From contig JACPUW010000031.1 of assembly GCA_016192035.1 (NCBI GenBank), positions 1 through 58,516 on the forward strand: a DNA stretch of 58,516 nucleotides, read 5' to 3'. A model generated the notes under the pieces. The model searched no databases, was not told where the DNA came from, and saw only the letters and a list, made by a program, of their open reading frames with translations. Origin of the DNA: Bacteroidota bacterium (GTDB lineage Bacteria > Bacteroidota > Bacteroidia > CAILMK01 > JACPUW01). Shown here in pieces: positions 1-7,711 of the stretch (the stretch's first letter is position 1; the number at the start of each line of letters is the position of its first letter). A program made the position numbers and the translations under genes.

Positions 1-237
1 GAACCCTAGCACCTGTGCCCCGCTGCGCCCGTGTGTTTTCTTAAATCCTTTGCGCTCTTTGCCATACACCCCCTACACCCTTTAGGGGCCCAAGCAAGCT
101 GCCGTTCGCTGCGCCCGTGTGTTTTCTTAAATCCTTTGCGCTCTTTGCGATACACCCCATAAACCCCCCAAGAACCCTAGCACCTGTGCCCCGCTGCGTC
201 CGTGTGTTTTCTTAAATCCTTTGCGCTCTTTGCGTTA
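1..237. repeat. Tandem array of an approximately 86-bp repeat, three copies
   Basis: A core of about 43 bases, starting CGCTGCGCCCGTGTGTTTTC and running through TTAAATCC to TTTGCGCTCTTTGCG, occurs three times, beginning at 21, 107 and 192. The spacing is 85-86 bases. Copies 1 and 3 also share the leader GAACCCTAGCACCTGTGCCC (1-20 and 172-191), while copy 2 has a different leader (CAAGCAAGCTGCCGTTCGCT, about 91-110) that recurs imperfectly at 343-367. The array touches the window edge, so more copies may lie upstream. No reading frame is conserved across the copies. Confidence 0.85.
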
Positions 238-755
238 CAAACCACAACCAATCGCACAGCGCCCAGCCTTTGCAGGCCCACCAGCACAGGAAAACGGCCC
301 ATCCTATTGCCTGAATCTTGGCAGCATTCACATATTGGGGGCTCGAGCAAGCGGCCGTTCGCTGCGCCTCGCTATTGATCGGCCGTTTCCACCTTCATGG
401 ACGCCCCCATTTCTACAGGGCTCCAATTTGTCTAAAATGTTGCTTATCAATATCTTAATCCCCTTTATTCACACCAAAAAATAGGCTTCGCCAGGTCAGT
501 CCCATTTTGCCCCTTTGCCAGGGTGTACTACAGGCTAACTTAATATGAAGGCCAAATGTAGCCAAAATTTTACGCGGGCAAAACACTTGTAAAAATTTCT
601 TTGGAAAAACTTGTATCCAACATAAAATGAGCAATATAGAAAATTCCCGCACCCCGCACCCCGCGCCCCGCGCCCCGCACCCCGAATTAAACAATTTACC
701 ATCAGCACAAAAGCCACTATGGTGCCGCAGTGCCGCAATTTTTTTTCAATTACCC
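238..755. other. Intergenic stretch with no supported gene
   Basis: The short open frames here carry no recognisable domain, lack a promoter, and overlap each other on both strands. The stretch contains one divergent copy of the repeat leader (343-367) and a 7-bp G+C-rich tandem repeat (649-683). I see nothing else. Confidence 0.6.
649..683. repeat. 7-bp tandem repeat GCRCCCC, five copies
   Basis: Five consecutive units read GCACCCC, GCACCCC, GCGCCCC, GCGCCCC, GCACCCC. The surrounding DNA is A+T rich, so the block stands out. It is a simple-sequence repeat of a kind that can change copy number. It is about 115 bases upstream of the tRNA-Gly promoter, and no gene start is adjacent to it. Confidence 0.9.
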
Positions 756-788
756 TTTGAAATTTCCCTGCCCTTACCTTTACCTTTG
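756..788 (+). promoter_or_regulatory. Bacteroidota-type promoter of tRNA-Gly
   Basis: TTTG at 756-759 and TACCTTTG at 781-788 match the Bacteroidota -33 (TTG/TTTG) and -7 (TAnnTTTG) boxes with a 21-base spacer. The predicted start of transcription falls just before the tRNA 5' end at 799. Confidence 0.75.
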
Positions 789-798
789 CGCCCACATT

Positions 799-874
799 GC
801 GAAAGTAGCTCAGTTGGTAGAGCACAACCTTGCCAAGGTTGGGGTCGCGAGTTCGAGTCTCGTCTTTCGCTCCA
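799..874 (+). tRNA. tRNA-Gly (anticodon GCC)
   Basis: This is a full cloverleaf. The acceptor stem GCGAAAG pairs with CTTTCGC, the D arm is GCTC/GAGC, and the anticodon stem CAACC/GGTTG carries the loop TTGCCAA, giving anticodon GCC (Gly). The T arm contains TTCGAGT. The discriminator base is T and CCA is encoded in the DNA (872-874). A promoter lies directly upstream and a hairpin terminator directly downstream, so it is probably a single-gene unit. Confidence 0.96.
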
Positions 875-880
875 AAACAA

Positions 881-908
881 AAAAGGCCTCCCAGCGGAGG
901 CCTTTTTC
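881..908. terminator. Rho-independent terminator after tRNA-Gly, possibly bidirectional
   Basis: AAAGGCCTCC and GGAGGCCTTT form a stem around a short loop, with T residues to the right and A residues to the left. It ends the tRNA-Gly transcript. It also lies just beyond the stop of the convergent lipoprotein gene (926) and could serve both strands. Confidence 0.85.
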
Positions 909-925
909 TTGCTATTTATGTCCGT

Positions 926-1978
926 CTATTTTCCCGGCTTCTCCATTTGCAGCAGCAGCTCATCGCGGTCATATATGCGCTGTTGCAGTATGGCTTGGTA
1001 CTCCTTGGCGTGTGATAATCCGTACTTTACGTAGGCATCTTGCGCCCAGCCCTGGGCTTCCTCCAGCCGGTTGAGCACCTCTAGGCATATGGCCAGGTTG
1101 TAGGCCGCCTTGCCTTGCATCTTCGGGTCGGCCACCAGCACCGTATTCTCAAAATCCTTCATTGCCCCATACCAGTCGCCCACCTCCGCGCGGCGCACTC
1201 CACTGTCAAATGCGGCATACTTGTTCTTGGGGCCCTTGTAAAAGGTACGGGTCACCTGCACGCTCGCGGGGGCTATGCGCCGCCCGTAGGCCAGTCCCGC
1301 CCTGTAGCTCACATCGTTCACCGCCTTTTGCTTGGACATGAGCTGCAGTATGGCCTGGGCTGCCGTGGTGGCCACCGCCGTCCACACAAACTCGTCGCTG
1401 TGTTTTATCTCATCAAGTATATGCCCGGTACTCACATCATACACACGTATATACGCCTTTACCGTGGCCACGCCCCTGGCTTCATATTGGGCTATCACCT
1501 TGGTAGTATCCTTTGGGTCTTTTTTGTCATCCTTGCGCGCCGTGGTCACTATAAAGTCGCTGTCAAACTTGTCAATGGCCAGCACGGCATCTGCCCCATG
1601 TTTTTTGCCTATGCTTCGTATCAGCGTCATTTCCATGGGGTCGGGTATGTTTTCTATCAATTTGCCCTTGCCATACCGCTGGTCTTCGCGCAGCAGCTCG
1701 TACCGGTTGCTCTGCAAGCCTATCTCCTTTATGCCCGCTATTAGGTTCAGCACCCCTTCCCGGTCTTGGCCCACACCCTCGCCCGTGAGCAGGCCCTCGG
1801 CTATATCCCATTTTTCGTCCTGGGGCGCGCTGTGGTCCACCACCACCAGCCGTTGCACGCTTATGGGCAGGTTCACCTCCGCCGGCAACAGGTAGTCAAA
1901 ACTCACCCTGGGCGTGCTGCATGACATGATGCCTGCCACCAAACCCATGGCCATGAACAATAGATAGGTACGTTTCAT
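926..1978 (-). CDS. DUF6340-like lipoprotein with C-terminal TPR-like helices
   Basis: The protein has 350 residues. A short hydrophobic signal sequence ends in GIMSC, a plausible lipobox with Cys20 as the lipidated residue, so it is probably an outer-membrane or periplasmic lipoprotein. The body (about residues 30-230) resembles the DUF6340 proteins of Bacteroidota, which have no known function; I recognise the family from the overall pattern only. Residues about 265-335 look like one or two TPR helical hairpins (a GDWYGAMKDFENTV-type unit, then AAYNLAICLEVLN). The ATG at 1978 is well supported because an exact -7 promoter box lies 23 bases upstream. The gene stands alone and converges on tRNA-Gly. 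Confidence 0.8.
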   Translation of the reverse strand: MKRTYLLFMAMGLVAGIMSCSTPRVSFDYLLPAEVNLPISVQRLVVVDHSAPQDEKWDIAEGLLTGEGVGQDREGVLNLIAGIKEIGLQSNRYELLREDQRYGKGKLIENIPDPMEMTLIRSIGKKHGADAVLAIDKFDSDFIVTTARKDDKKDPKDTTKVIAQYEARGVATVKAYIRVYDVSTGHILDEIKHSDEFVWTAVATTAAQAILQLMSKQKAVNDVSYRAGLAYGRRIAPASVQVTRTFYKGPKNKYAAFDSGVRRAEVGDWYGAMKDFENTVLVADPKMQGKAAYNLAICLEVLNRLEEAQGWAQDAYVKYGLSHAKEYQAILQQRIYDRDELLLQMEKPGK

Positions 1979-2000
1979 TTAGGTTGTTCTAATCAGGGGC

Positions 2001-2008
2001 CAAAAGTA
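2001..2008 (-). promoter_or_regulatory. -7 promoter box of the DUF6340-like gene
   Basis: Read on the minus strand this is TACTTTTG, an exact match to TAnnTTTG. It lies 23 bases upstream of the start codon at 1978. I see no clear -33 TTG at the expected spacing. Confidence 0.6.
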
Positions 2009-2189
2009 TTAAGTCCCGCCTTTACCCCCATTGCAATAAATTGTTATCATGCCCCTTTGAACCACTGGCCAACCCCTGCCTTTTTTTTGGTATTTAATGA
2101 CCTCACAGGGCAAATTGAGGCATTCCAATCAAACTCCACATCAAGCCACGCAGGGAGATTGGTAGATGTGGTCTTACGGCATTGGCCGC

Positions 2190-2408
2190 TTACTCCCCGC
2201 ACCTGCCGGTAGATTTCACCCACATGCCCTGGCTCCGGGCCACGCACTCGTTCACGTATGTAGAATCGTTGCAGCCACATACCCAGCTGGTGTCCTCAGG
2301 GCAGTTGGGCTGGCCCATGATGGTTAAGTCTGGGCAATCTTGGGTTTTATTGCACGCTGCTGCTTGAATTAGTGCAGCTAGCACTAGGGCTAGAACAATT
2401 GCTCGCAT
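2190..2408 (-). CDS. Small secreted Kazal-type protease inhibitor (lipoprotein)
   Basis: The protein has 72 residues. Residues 1-18 form a signal sequence ending AAAC, which could be a lipobox with lipidated Cys19. The rest is one Kazal domain: the pattern CPEDTSWVCGCNDSTYVNEC followed by GRC near the end matches the Kazal consensus C-x6-VCG-x-(N/D)-x-x-TYxNxC. Kazal domains block serine proteases by inserting a loop into the active site. In bacteria such small proteins are thought to protect the envelope from the cell's own or foreign proteases; that role is inferred here. The gene is divergent from mnmA and has its own -7 box. The protease it targets cannot be told from the sequence. Confidence 0.8.
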   Translation of the reverse strand: MRAIVLALVLAALIQAAACNKTQDCPDLTIMGQPNCPEDTSWVCGCNDSTYVNECVARSQGMWVKSTGRCGE

Positions 2409-2427
2409 CTCGTGGTTGATTGGCGGT

Positions 2428-2435
2428 CAAAAATA
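2428..2435 (-). promoter_or_regulatory. -7 promoter box of the Kazal inhibitor gene
   Basis: On the minus strand this reads TATTTTTG, an exact TAnnTTTG. It is 20 bases upstream of the ATG at 2408. It is back-to-back with the mnmA promoter at 2494-2501. Confidence 0.6.
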
Positions 2436-2493
2436 CTGCGCCAGACCCTGCCCGCACGCGTTCACCCGTGCGGGCATACGTTGAGCAGTTACC

Positions 2494-2501
2494 TACTTTT
2501 G
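2494..2501 (+). promoter_or_regulatory. -7 promoter box of mnmA; decides its start codon
   Basis: TACTTTTG is an exact TAnnTTTG box. Transcription would start near 2506-2509, which is downstream of the TTG at 2420 and the GTG at 2468. The TTG at 2528 is then the first usable in-frame start for mnmA. Confidence 0.6.
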
Positions 2502-2527
2502 CAATCTCTAAATGGATAAGAATTAAA

Positions 2528-3643
2528 TTGGAAGGACGCGCTAAAGTCTTGGTGGCCATGAGCGGTGGAATTGACAGTACCGTGGCTGCCGTATTGCTCA
2601 AAAAACAAGGGTATGACGTCGTGGGCATTACCATGAAAACCTGGGACTATGCCCTGTCGGGCGGCAGCAAGAAGGAAACCGGTTGCTGCAGCCTGGACTC
2701 CATCAATGATGCACGGGCCATTTGCGTGGAACATGACATTCCACACATGATACTCGACATACGGTCTGAGTTTGGCGACCACGTAATTGACGATTTTGTG
2801 TCAGAATACCTGGCAGGGCGCACCCCAAACCCCTGCGTGCTCTGCAATACCCATATAAAATGGGCAGCCCTTATCAAACGCGCCAATGCCCTTGGGTGCC
2901 AATATATAGCCACCGGCCACTACGCCAACATAAGGCCTGAAAACGGCCGATATGTAGTGTCAAAAGGTGCCGATGCCTGGAAAGACCAGTCGTATGTGCT
3001 GTGGGGGGTGGCACAGGAAAACCTGGCCCGGACCCTCCTGCCAATTGGCCAATACCACAAGGCTGACATTAGGAAAATGGCCCTGGACTGGGGCTATACC
3101 GACCTGGTAAACAAAAACGAGAGCTATGAGATTTGCTTTATTCCCGACAACAACTACCGGGGATTCCTAAAAAGGAGGGTGCCCGGCCTGGGCCAGCGGG
3201 TAAAAGATGGACTACTCGTTGACACCCAGGGCAACGAAATGGGTACCCATGACGGATATCCTTTCTATACCATAGGCCAACGAAAGGGCCTGAACATAGC
3301 CACCGGCATTCCTAAATACGTAGTGGGCATTGACCCCGAAAACAACCAGGTCATACTCGGCAGCAGGGAAGAACTGGGCCGCAACGGCATGTTTGTCCAG
3401 GGTGTTAACCTGGTGAAATATGCAGCCATAACCGATGGGATGGCCGCTTGGGTAAAGGTGAGATACAAGCATGAGGGCGCTCCTGCCCGAATGTATAATG
3501 AAGGCGGCGATATGCTCAGGGTGGAGTTTGAGCAGCCCGTGGAAGCCATTGCACCGGGCCAATCGGCCGTGTTCTATGAAGGCGACGACCTCTTGGGCGG
3601 CGGTCGCATCCTTTCCTCATTTAACCACCACATGGAGCTATGA
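2528..3643 (+). CDS. mnmA: tRNA-specific 2-thiouridylase MnmA
   Basis: MnmA puts sulfur on C2 of U34 in the tRNAs for Lys, Glu and Gln, using ATP to adenylate the base and a persulfide relay to deliver sulfur. The PP-loop SGGIDST (about residues 12-18), the first catalytic Cys in NPCVLCN and the second in the ESYEICFIPDN segment are all present. No in-frame ATG precedes the PP-loop. Possible starts are TTG 2420, GTG 2468 and TTG 2528. I chose TTG 2528 because the -7 box at 2494-2501 lies between it and the others, and because 371 residues fits the family (E. coli MnmA is about 368). The stop overlaps the next gene by four bases (ATGA), so the two are probably translated together. Confidence 0.95.
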   Translation: MEGRAKVLVAMSGGIDSTVAAVLLKKQGYDVVGITMKTWDYALSGGSKKETGCCSLDSINDARAICVEHDIPHMILDIRSEFGDHVIDDFVSEYLAGRTPNPCVLCNTHIKWAALIKRANALGCQYIATGHYANIRPENGRYVVSKGADAWKDQSYVLWGVAQENLARTLLPIGQYHKADIRKMALDWGYTDLVNKNESYEICFIPDNNYRGFLKRRVPGLGQRVKDGLLVDTQGNEMGTHDGYPFYTIGQRKGLNIATGIPKYVVGIDPENNQVILGSREELGRNGMFVQGVNLVKYAAITDGMAAWVKVRYKHEGAPARMYNEGGDMLRVEFEQPVEAIAPGQSAVFYEGDDLLGGGRILSSFNHHMEL

Positions 3644-4368
3644 TGCCGCGCTTGCTTGGTTTACTCTTTTTGCTAGCAATGGGTGCTGCCTGTGGGCCAG
3701 CCACCGTTCCAGGGCCAGATAACAAGCAGTATGACTACTACCCCTTGGTGCCAGGGGCCTGGTATATATATAAGGTGGACTCCATAGACTACAACCAACG
3801 CCCCTACGATACGCTCAGGTTTTGGATCAAGGAAGAGGTAAAACCTGATTTTGAATCCATTGATGGAGATGAATATTTCCAGATTGCCGTCTTTAAGAAA
3901 TACCGCTGGGAGGCCAACTGGCAGCGCCTGCGCACCGACCTGGCCCGGGTGACCGATGACCATGCCAAGCGGTACTCCGAAAACGTGTTTTACCTAAAAC
4001 AGGTGTACCCCATCAAGACCGGATTGGAATGGAACGCTACCCCACACAATGAAACTGGCAGCCTGTACGGTGAAAATGTAAAGTTTGACAAAGCGACATT
4101 TGTTAAAATTCATGATTATCAGGTGATTGATGGCCGTGGCTATGACTCTACCCTACACATAAACTACGCCCTGCTCTACGACCTGATAAACAAGGTGGAC
4201 TTTAGGGAGCGCTATGCCAACCACATAGGCTTGTATAAAAAATTCGAGTTCAATGCGGTATTTCAGCCTATTGATCCGGGCAGCCAAGATTGCACCAGGG
4301 TAAACTACGTGCCAAACTCTGGCTATAAGTACATACAGACCCTTACCAACCACTACATTCCCAAGTAG
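3640..4368 (+). CDS. Hypothetical lipoprotein coupled to mnmA
   Basis: The protein has 242 residues and no family I can name. The N-terminus is a hydrophobic signal peptide ending MGAAC, a plausible lipobox, so an envelope lipoprotein is likely. The mature part is rich in Tyr, Asp and Trp with alternating hydrophobic residues, suggesting a beta-rich fold; DYYPLVPGAWYIYKVDS near the start recalls small secreted Bacteroidota lipoproteins. The ATG overlaps the mnmA stop by four bases. A gap of 40 bases separates it from the TonB-dependent receptor, so it may belong to the same transcript as the receptor and DUF4249 genes. Confidence 0.75.
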   Translation: MMPRLLGLLFLLAMGAACGPATVPGPDNKQYDYYPLVPGAWYIYKVDSIDYNQRPYDTLRFWIKEEVKPDFESIDGDEYFQIAVFKKYRWEANWQRLRTDLARVTDDHAKRYSENVFYLKQVYPIKTGLEWNATPHNETGSLYGENVKFDKATFVKIHDYQVIDGRGYDSTLHINYALLYDLINKVDFRERYANHIGLYKKFEFNAVFQPIDPGSQDCTRVNYVPNSGYKYIQTLTNHYIPK

Positions 4369-4408
4369 GGCGCATTTGCCAATTAAAAATTAGAAATCCC
4401 TTTATTTC

Positions 4409-6838
4409 ATGACATTTAACCCGATTTCATTCCCCATTGCCAAGGTGGGGATTGTGTCCTTTTTTCTGTTTTCATCCTTTGTGGCCCTGGGCCAGAAAAA
4501 GGTGGCCCTCAGCGGCTATGTCAAGGATGCCGCCACCGGCGAAGACCTCATAGGCGCCAATGTGTATATAGACGAACTAAAAACTGGGGTGGCTACCAAT
4601 GTGTATGGCTTCTATAGCCTGTCCATCCCGCCAGGCACCTACACCGTAGTGGTTTCTTACCTGGGCTACCAAGAAATTAGGGAAAGCCTGCAACTGGACA
4701 TGGGGATTACCCGGGTGTTTGACCTCCAAGCCATTGAGATTAAGGCCGACGAAGTGGTAATAACTGCCGAAAGGGAAGATAAAAACGTGAAATCCAATGA
4801 AATGTCGAAGGTGGAAATCCAACCCGAACAGCTCAAGGAAATCCCCGTACTCTTTGGTGAAACCGACATTATTAAGACCATCCAGCTCTTGCCCGGCATA
4901 CAGTCCACCGGCGACGGTAGTTCGGGGTTTTATGTGAGGGGTGGGGGCCCCGACCAAAACCTGATCCTCCTGGACGAAGCCGTGGTCTATAATGCATCCC
5001 ATCTTTTTGGCTTTTTCTCTGTGTTCAATGCCGATGCGGTCAAGAACATTTCCGTGCTCAAGGGAGGCATGCCATCTGAATACGGCGGACGCCTGTCATC
5101 GGTGCTCAATATCACCCTCAATGATGGCAATGCCAAGGAGTTTCATGGCAAAGGTGGCCTGGGAATTATTTCCTCCCGCCTGTACCTTGAAGGGCCGCTC
5201 ATCAAGGAGAAAAGCTCGTTTATGCTGGCTGCCCGTAGAACCTATGCCGATGTGCTGGTACAACCTTTTCTCAATGATCAGGTCAAGGGAAATAGATACT
5301 ATTTCTACGATGCCAATGCCAAGGTAAACATTACCCTAAACCCGCGCAACCGCCTGTACCTATCCGGCTATTTTGGCCGCGATGTATTCAGTTTCAAGGA
5401 CAATACATCTCAGTCCCTTAGCCCGCCCACCTTTACCAGCGACTGGGGAAACAGCACCATGACCCTGCGCTGGAACCACCTGTTCTCCGACAAGGTCTTT
5501 AGCAATACTTCATTGATATACAATGACTACAATTTTTCCTTTGGAGGGAGCTTCAACCAGTTGAATTTCAAATTTCAGTCATCCATCCGCGACTATGGTT
5601 TCAAAACCGACCTGGATTATTTTGCATCCAACAAGGTGAAACTCAAGTTTGGCGGGCAGGCCACCCACCATACATTCAATCCAGGGGCGGCCAGTTTTGC
5701 CATTTCAGAGCAGGAACTGGAGCTTACCAACCAAAACCGCCTGGCCGTGGAACTGGCAGCCTACGCCTCCATGAATTATGATGTAAACGATTTACTCAGT
5801 GTAAACTTGGGGTTTAGATATTCTTCATTTGATGCCATAGGCCCTTACAAACAAGGGGTTAACGACCTAATAACTGGCCTGCCCACCCTCGATACACTAA
5901 AATTTGGCGCCTGGGAAAGCATGCAGTGGTACCACGCCCTGGAACCCCGCTTCTCTTTCAGGTGGATCTTGGCCGAAAACAGCTCCATCAAAGGCTCATT
6001 TACCAAAAACGTGCAGTACCTGCACCTGGCTTCCATATCGGGCGGCACACTGCCCACCGACCTCTGGTTGCCATCATCCAGGTTCATTAGGCCACAGGTA
6101 TCATACCAAGCCGCCCTGGGTTATTTTCAAAACCTGAGCGACAACCGCTATGAAACCTCGGTGGAAGTCTATTACAAGCCCCTCTTGCACCAAATTGATT
6201 TTATGCCTGGGGCCAATATCTTCTTGGCCGATGAAATAGACCGCAATGTGCTTTCGGGAAGTGGTCTGGCTTATGGCGCCGAATTCTTTTTAAAGAAAAA
6301 CGAAGGCAAACTCACCGGCTGGATAGGCTACACGCTTAGCCGCACCACCCGCACCATACCCCCGCTCAACAATGGAAACTTCTACTTTCCCCGCTATGAC
6401 CGCCGACATGATGTTTCCGTATTGGCAACATACCGGTTGGCCGCCCGCTGGAAAGTATCTGCCGTATTTGTCTATGCCACAGGCATTGCATATACCCCGT
6501 CAGTGGGCCGCATGTTTGGCAATATTGGCCTTGAACCCGCCAACATGCAGGAATTGATGCCCCTCTTTGATATCATCACCATTTATCCTGATGAATACAA
6601 TGGCCAGCGCCTAAGGCCGTACCAGCGGGTGGACTTTAGCCTCATTTACAAGCCCAAGGGTAAGGAAACTCGCAAAAGGTGGGGCGGGGGTGAATGGAAC
6701 CTCTCGGTATTCAATGCCACAAACCGCAAGAACCCGTATTTTGTATATGACGAAACCGACCTGGAAGCGGGCATAAACCAGCGCAAAATGGTCTATTTCC
6801 CCATTATCCCATCCATTACCTATAATTTTAAATTCTAA
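4409..6838 (+). CDS. TonB-dependent outer-membrane receptor with carboxypeptidase-regulatory-like N-domain
   Basis: The protein has 809 residues. A signal peptide (about 1-28, ending VALGQ) is followed by a carboxypeptidase-D-regulatory-like beta-sandwich (about 30-117; GEDLIGANVYID, then GFYSLSIPPGTYTVVVSYLG). Next come the plug (about 120-235; GFYVRGGGPDQNLILLDEA) and a 22-strand-type barrel to the C-terminus (ends in aromatic YNFKF). This layout is typical of Bacteroidota receptors that import a nutrient using energy from TonB-ExbBD. There is no SusD partner; instead a DUF4249 lipoprotein follows after four bases, a pairing seen in many Bacteroidota. The substrate is unknown. No carbohydrate-active enzymes or metal genes are nearby to suggest one. 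Confidence 0.92.
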   Translation: MTFNPISFPIAKVGIVSFFLFSSFVALGQKKVALSGYVKDAATGEDLIGANVYIDELKTGVATNVYGFYSLSIPPGTYTVVVSYLGYQEIRESLQLDMGITRVFDLQAIEIKADEVVITAEREDKNVKSNEMSKVEIQPEQLKEIPVLFGETDIIKTIQLLPGIQSTGDGSSGFYVRGGGPDQNLILLDEAVVYNASHLFGFFSVFNADAVKNISVLKGGMPSEYGGRLSSVLNITLNDGNAKEFHGKGGLGIISSRLYLEGPLIKEKSSFMLAARRTYADVLVQPFLNDQVKGNRYYFYDANAKVNITLNPRNRLYLSGYFGRDVFSFKDNTSQSLSPPTFTSDWGNSTMTLRWNHLFSDKVFSNTSLIYNDYNFSFGGSFNQLNFKFQSSIRDYGFKTDLDYFASNKVKLKFGGQATHHTFNPGAASFAISEQELELTNQNRLAVELAAYASMNYDVNDLLSVNLGFRYSSFDAIGPYKQGVNDLITGLPTLDTLKFGAWESMQWYHALEPRFSFRWILAENSSIKGSFTKNVQYLHLASISGGTLPTDLWLPSSRFIRPQVSYQAALGYFQNLSDNRYETSVEVYYKPLLHQIDFMPGANIFLADEIDRNVLSGSGLAYGAEFFLKKNEGKLTGWIGYTLSRTTRTIPPLNNGNFYFPRYDRRHDVSVLATYRLAARWKVSAVFVYATGIAYTPSVGRMFGNIGLEPANMQELMPLFDIITIYPDEYNGQRLRPYQRVDFSLIYKPKGKETRKRWGGGEWNLSVFNATNRKNPYFVYDETDLEAGINQRKMVYFPIIPSITYNFKF

Positions 6839-6842
6839 ACCT

Positions 6843-7700
6843 ATGAAAAACCTGTTATTGGCCTTTTTGATGCTCTTTTACATGGTGTCGTGCATGGACG
6901 TGTATGATGAGCCCCTGCCCGCATATGAACCAGAATTGGTGATAGAAGCCTATGTGAACCAAGTAAATGTGCTGGGAAACTATGCACTCCTAACCAAGAG
7001 TTTGGCATACTACGACGAAAGTTTTGAAGTGGAAGGGGTCACTGGTGCCAATGTCAGGCTCTTTGAGGGGCAAAAACTGGGAAATACCCTGGAATGGCAG
7101 GAAGAAGGTATTCAGTTTGAGCCATTGAGCGATGAGGTGCCGGGCCTATATGCACCCCCGCTTACCGGGCTTTTCCTGGCAAAGGAAGGATATTACTACA
7201 AGCTGGTGGTAGAGTACCAGGGTGTTACGGCTACTTCCATTGCACATATGCCCGCCGTGGTACCCATTGATACCTTTTATGCCGAAAATATCTTTAATAA
7301 CAACACCGATTCCGTGGAGCCCTACCTGCGCATGCGGTTTGCCGACCCTCCCGCTTTTGGCAATTACTACCTCATTTCTGAGTATCGAAACGACCCAGGC
7401 GAATTTCCATTGCTCTGGGGCAGCGCCGAGCGCCTGCTGGTAAATGACGATGCCTTGTTTAATGGAAACGATTTTACCTTTTCAAGCATTTTTCCCGATA
7501 AGTATGGCGATACCATCAACTTTTACCTTATGTCCATTGATCGGCCGGCCTATGATTTTTGGCTCAGCTATGATGCTTCCAGAAACAATGGCGGGCCCTT
7601 TAGCCAGCCGGTCAACCTTTCGTCCAATTTTGACAACGCCAGGGGCATATTCCAAGCCATGGCTGTGTCGCACAAACGAATAATTGTAACCAAACCATAA
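6843..7700 (+). CDS. DUF4249 family lipoprotein, partner of the TonB-dependent receptor
   Basis: The protein has 285 residues. A signal peptide ends MVSC, giving lipidated Cys17. The start of the mature protein (YEPELVIEAYVNQ) and the later PVVPIDTFYAENIF and FGNYYLISEYRN segments match DUF4249 proteins, which are beta-rich surface lipoproteins encoded next to TonB-dependent receptors. The gene begins four bases after the receptor and so is in the same operon. By analogy with other receptor/lipoprotein pairs it may bind or present the substrate, but the family has no proven function. Confidence 0.85.
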   Translation: MKNLLLAFLMLFYMVSCMDVYDEPLPAYEPELVIEAYVNQVNVLGNYALLTKSLAYYDESFEVEGVTGANVRLFEGQKLGNTLEWQEEGIQFEPLSDEVPGLYAPPLTGLFLAKEGYYYKLVVEYQGVTATSIAHMPAVVPIDTFYAENIFNNNTDSVEPYLRMRFADPPAFGNYYLISEYRNDPGEFPLLWGSAERLLVNDDALFNGNDFTFSSIFPDKYGDTINFYLMSIDRPAYDFWLSYDASRNNGGPFSQPVNLSSNFDNARGIFQAMAVSHKRIIVTKP

Positions 7701-7711
7701 TTGTAAAGAAA

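Noticed and set aside
1-237. A CRISPR array
   Set aside because: There are only three units, the repeated part is longer than a normal CRISPR repeat, the spacers are also similar to each other, and no cas genes are near.
627-1034. A 135-codon open frame across the tRNA-Gly gene
   Set aside because: It runs through the tRNA and its terminator and then antisense to the lipoprotein gene; no domain or promoter supports it.
1115-1895. Two long frames on the plus strand opposite the DUF6340-like gene
   Set aside because: They mirror the real coding strand, have unusual composition (many His, Ser or Arg) and match no protein family.
2047-2280. A 77-codon frame on the minus strand overlapping the Kazal gene
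   Set aside because: It overlaps the Kazal inhibitor in another frame and has no promoter or recognisable domain.
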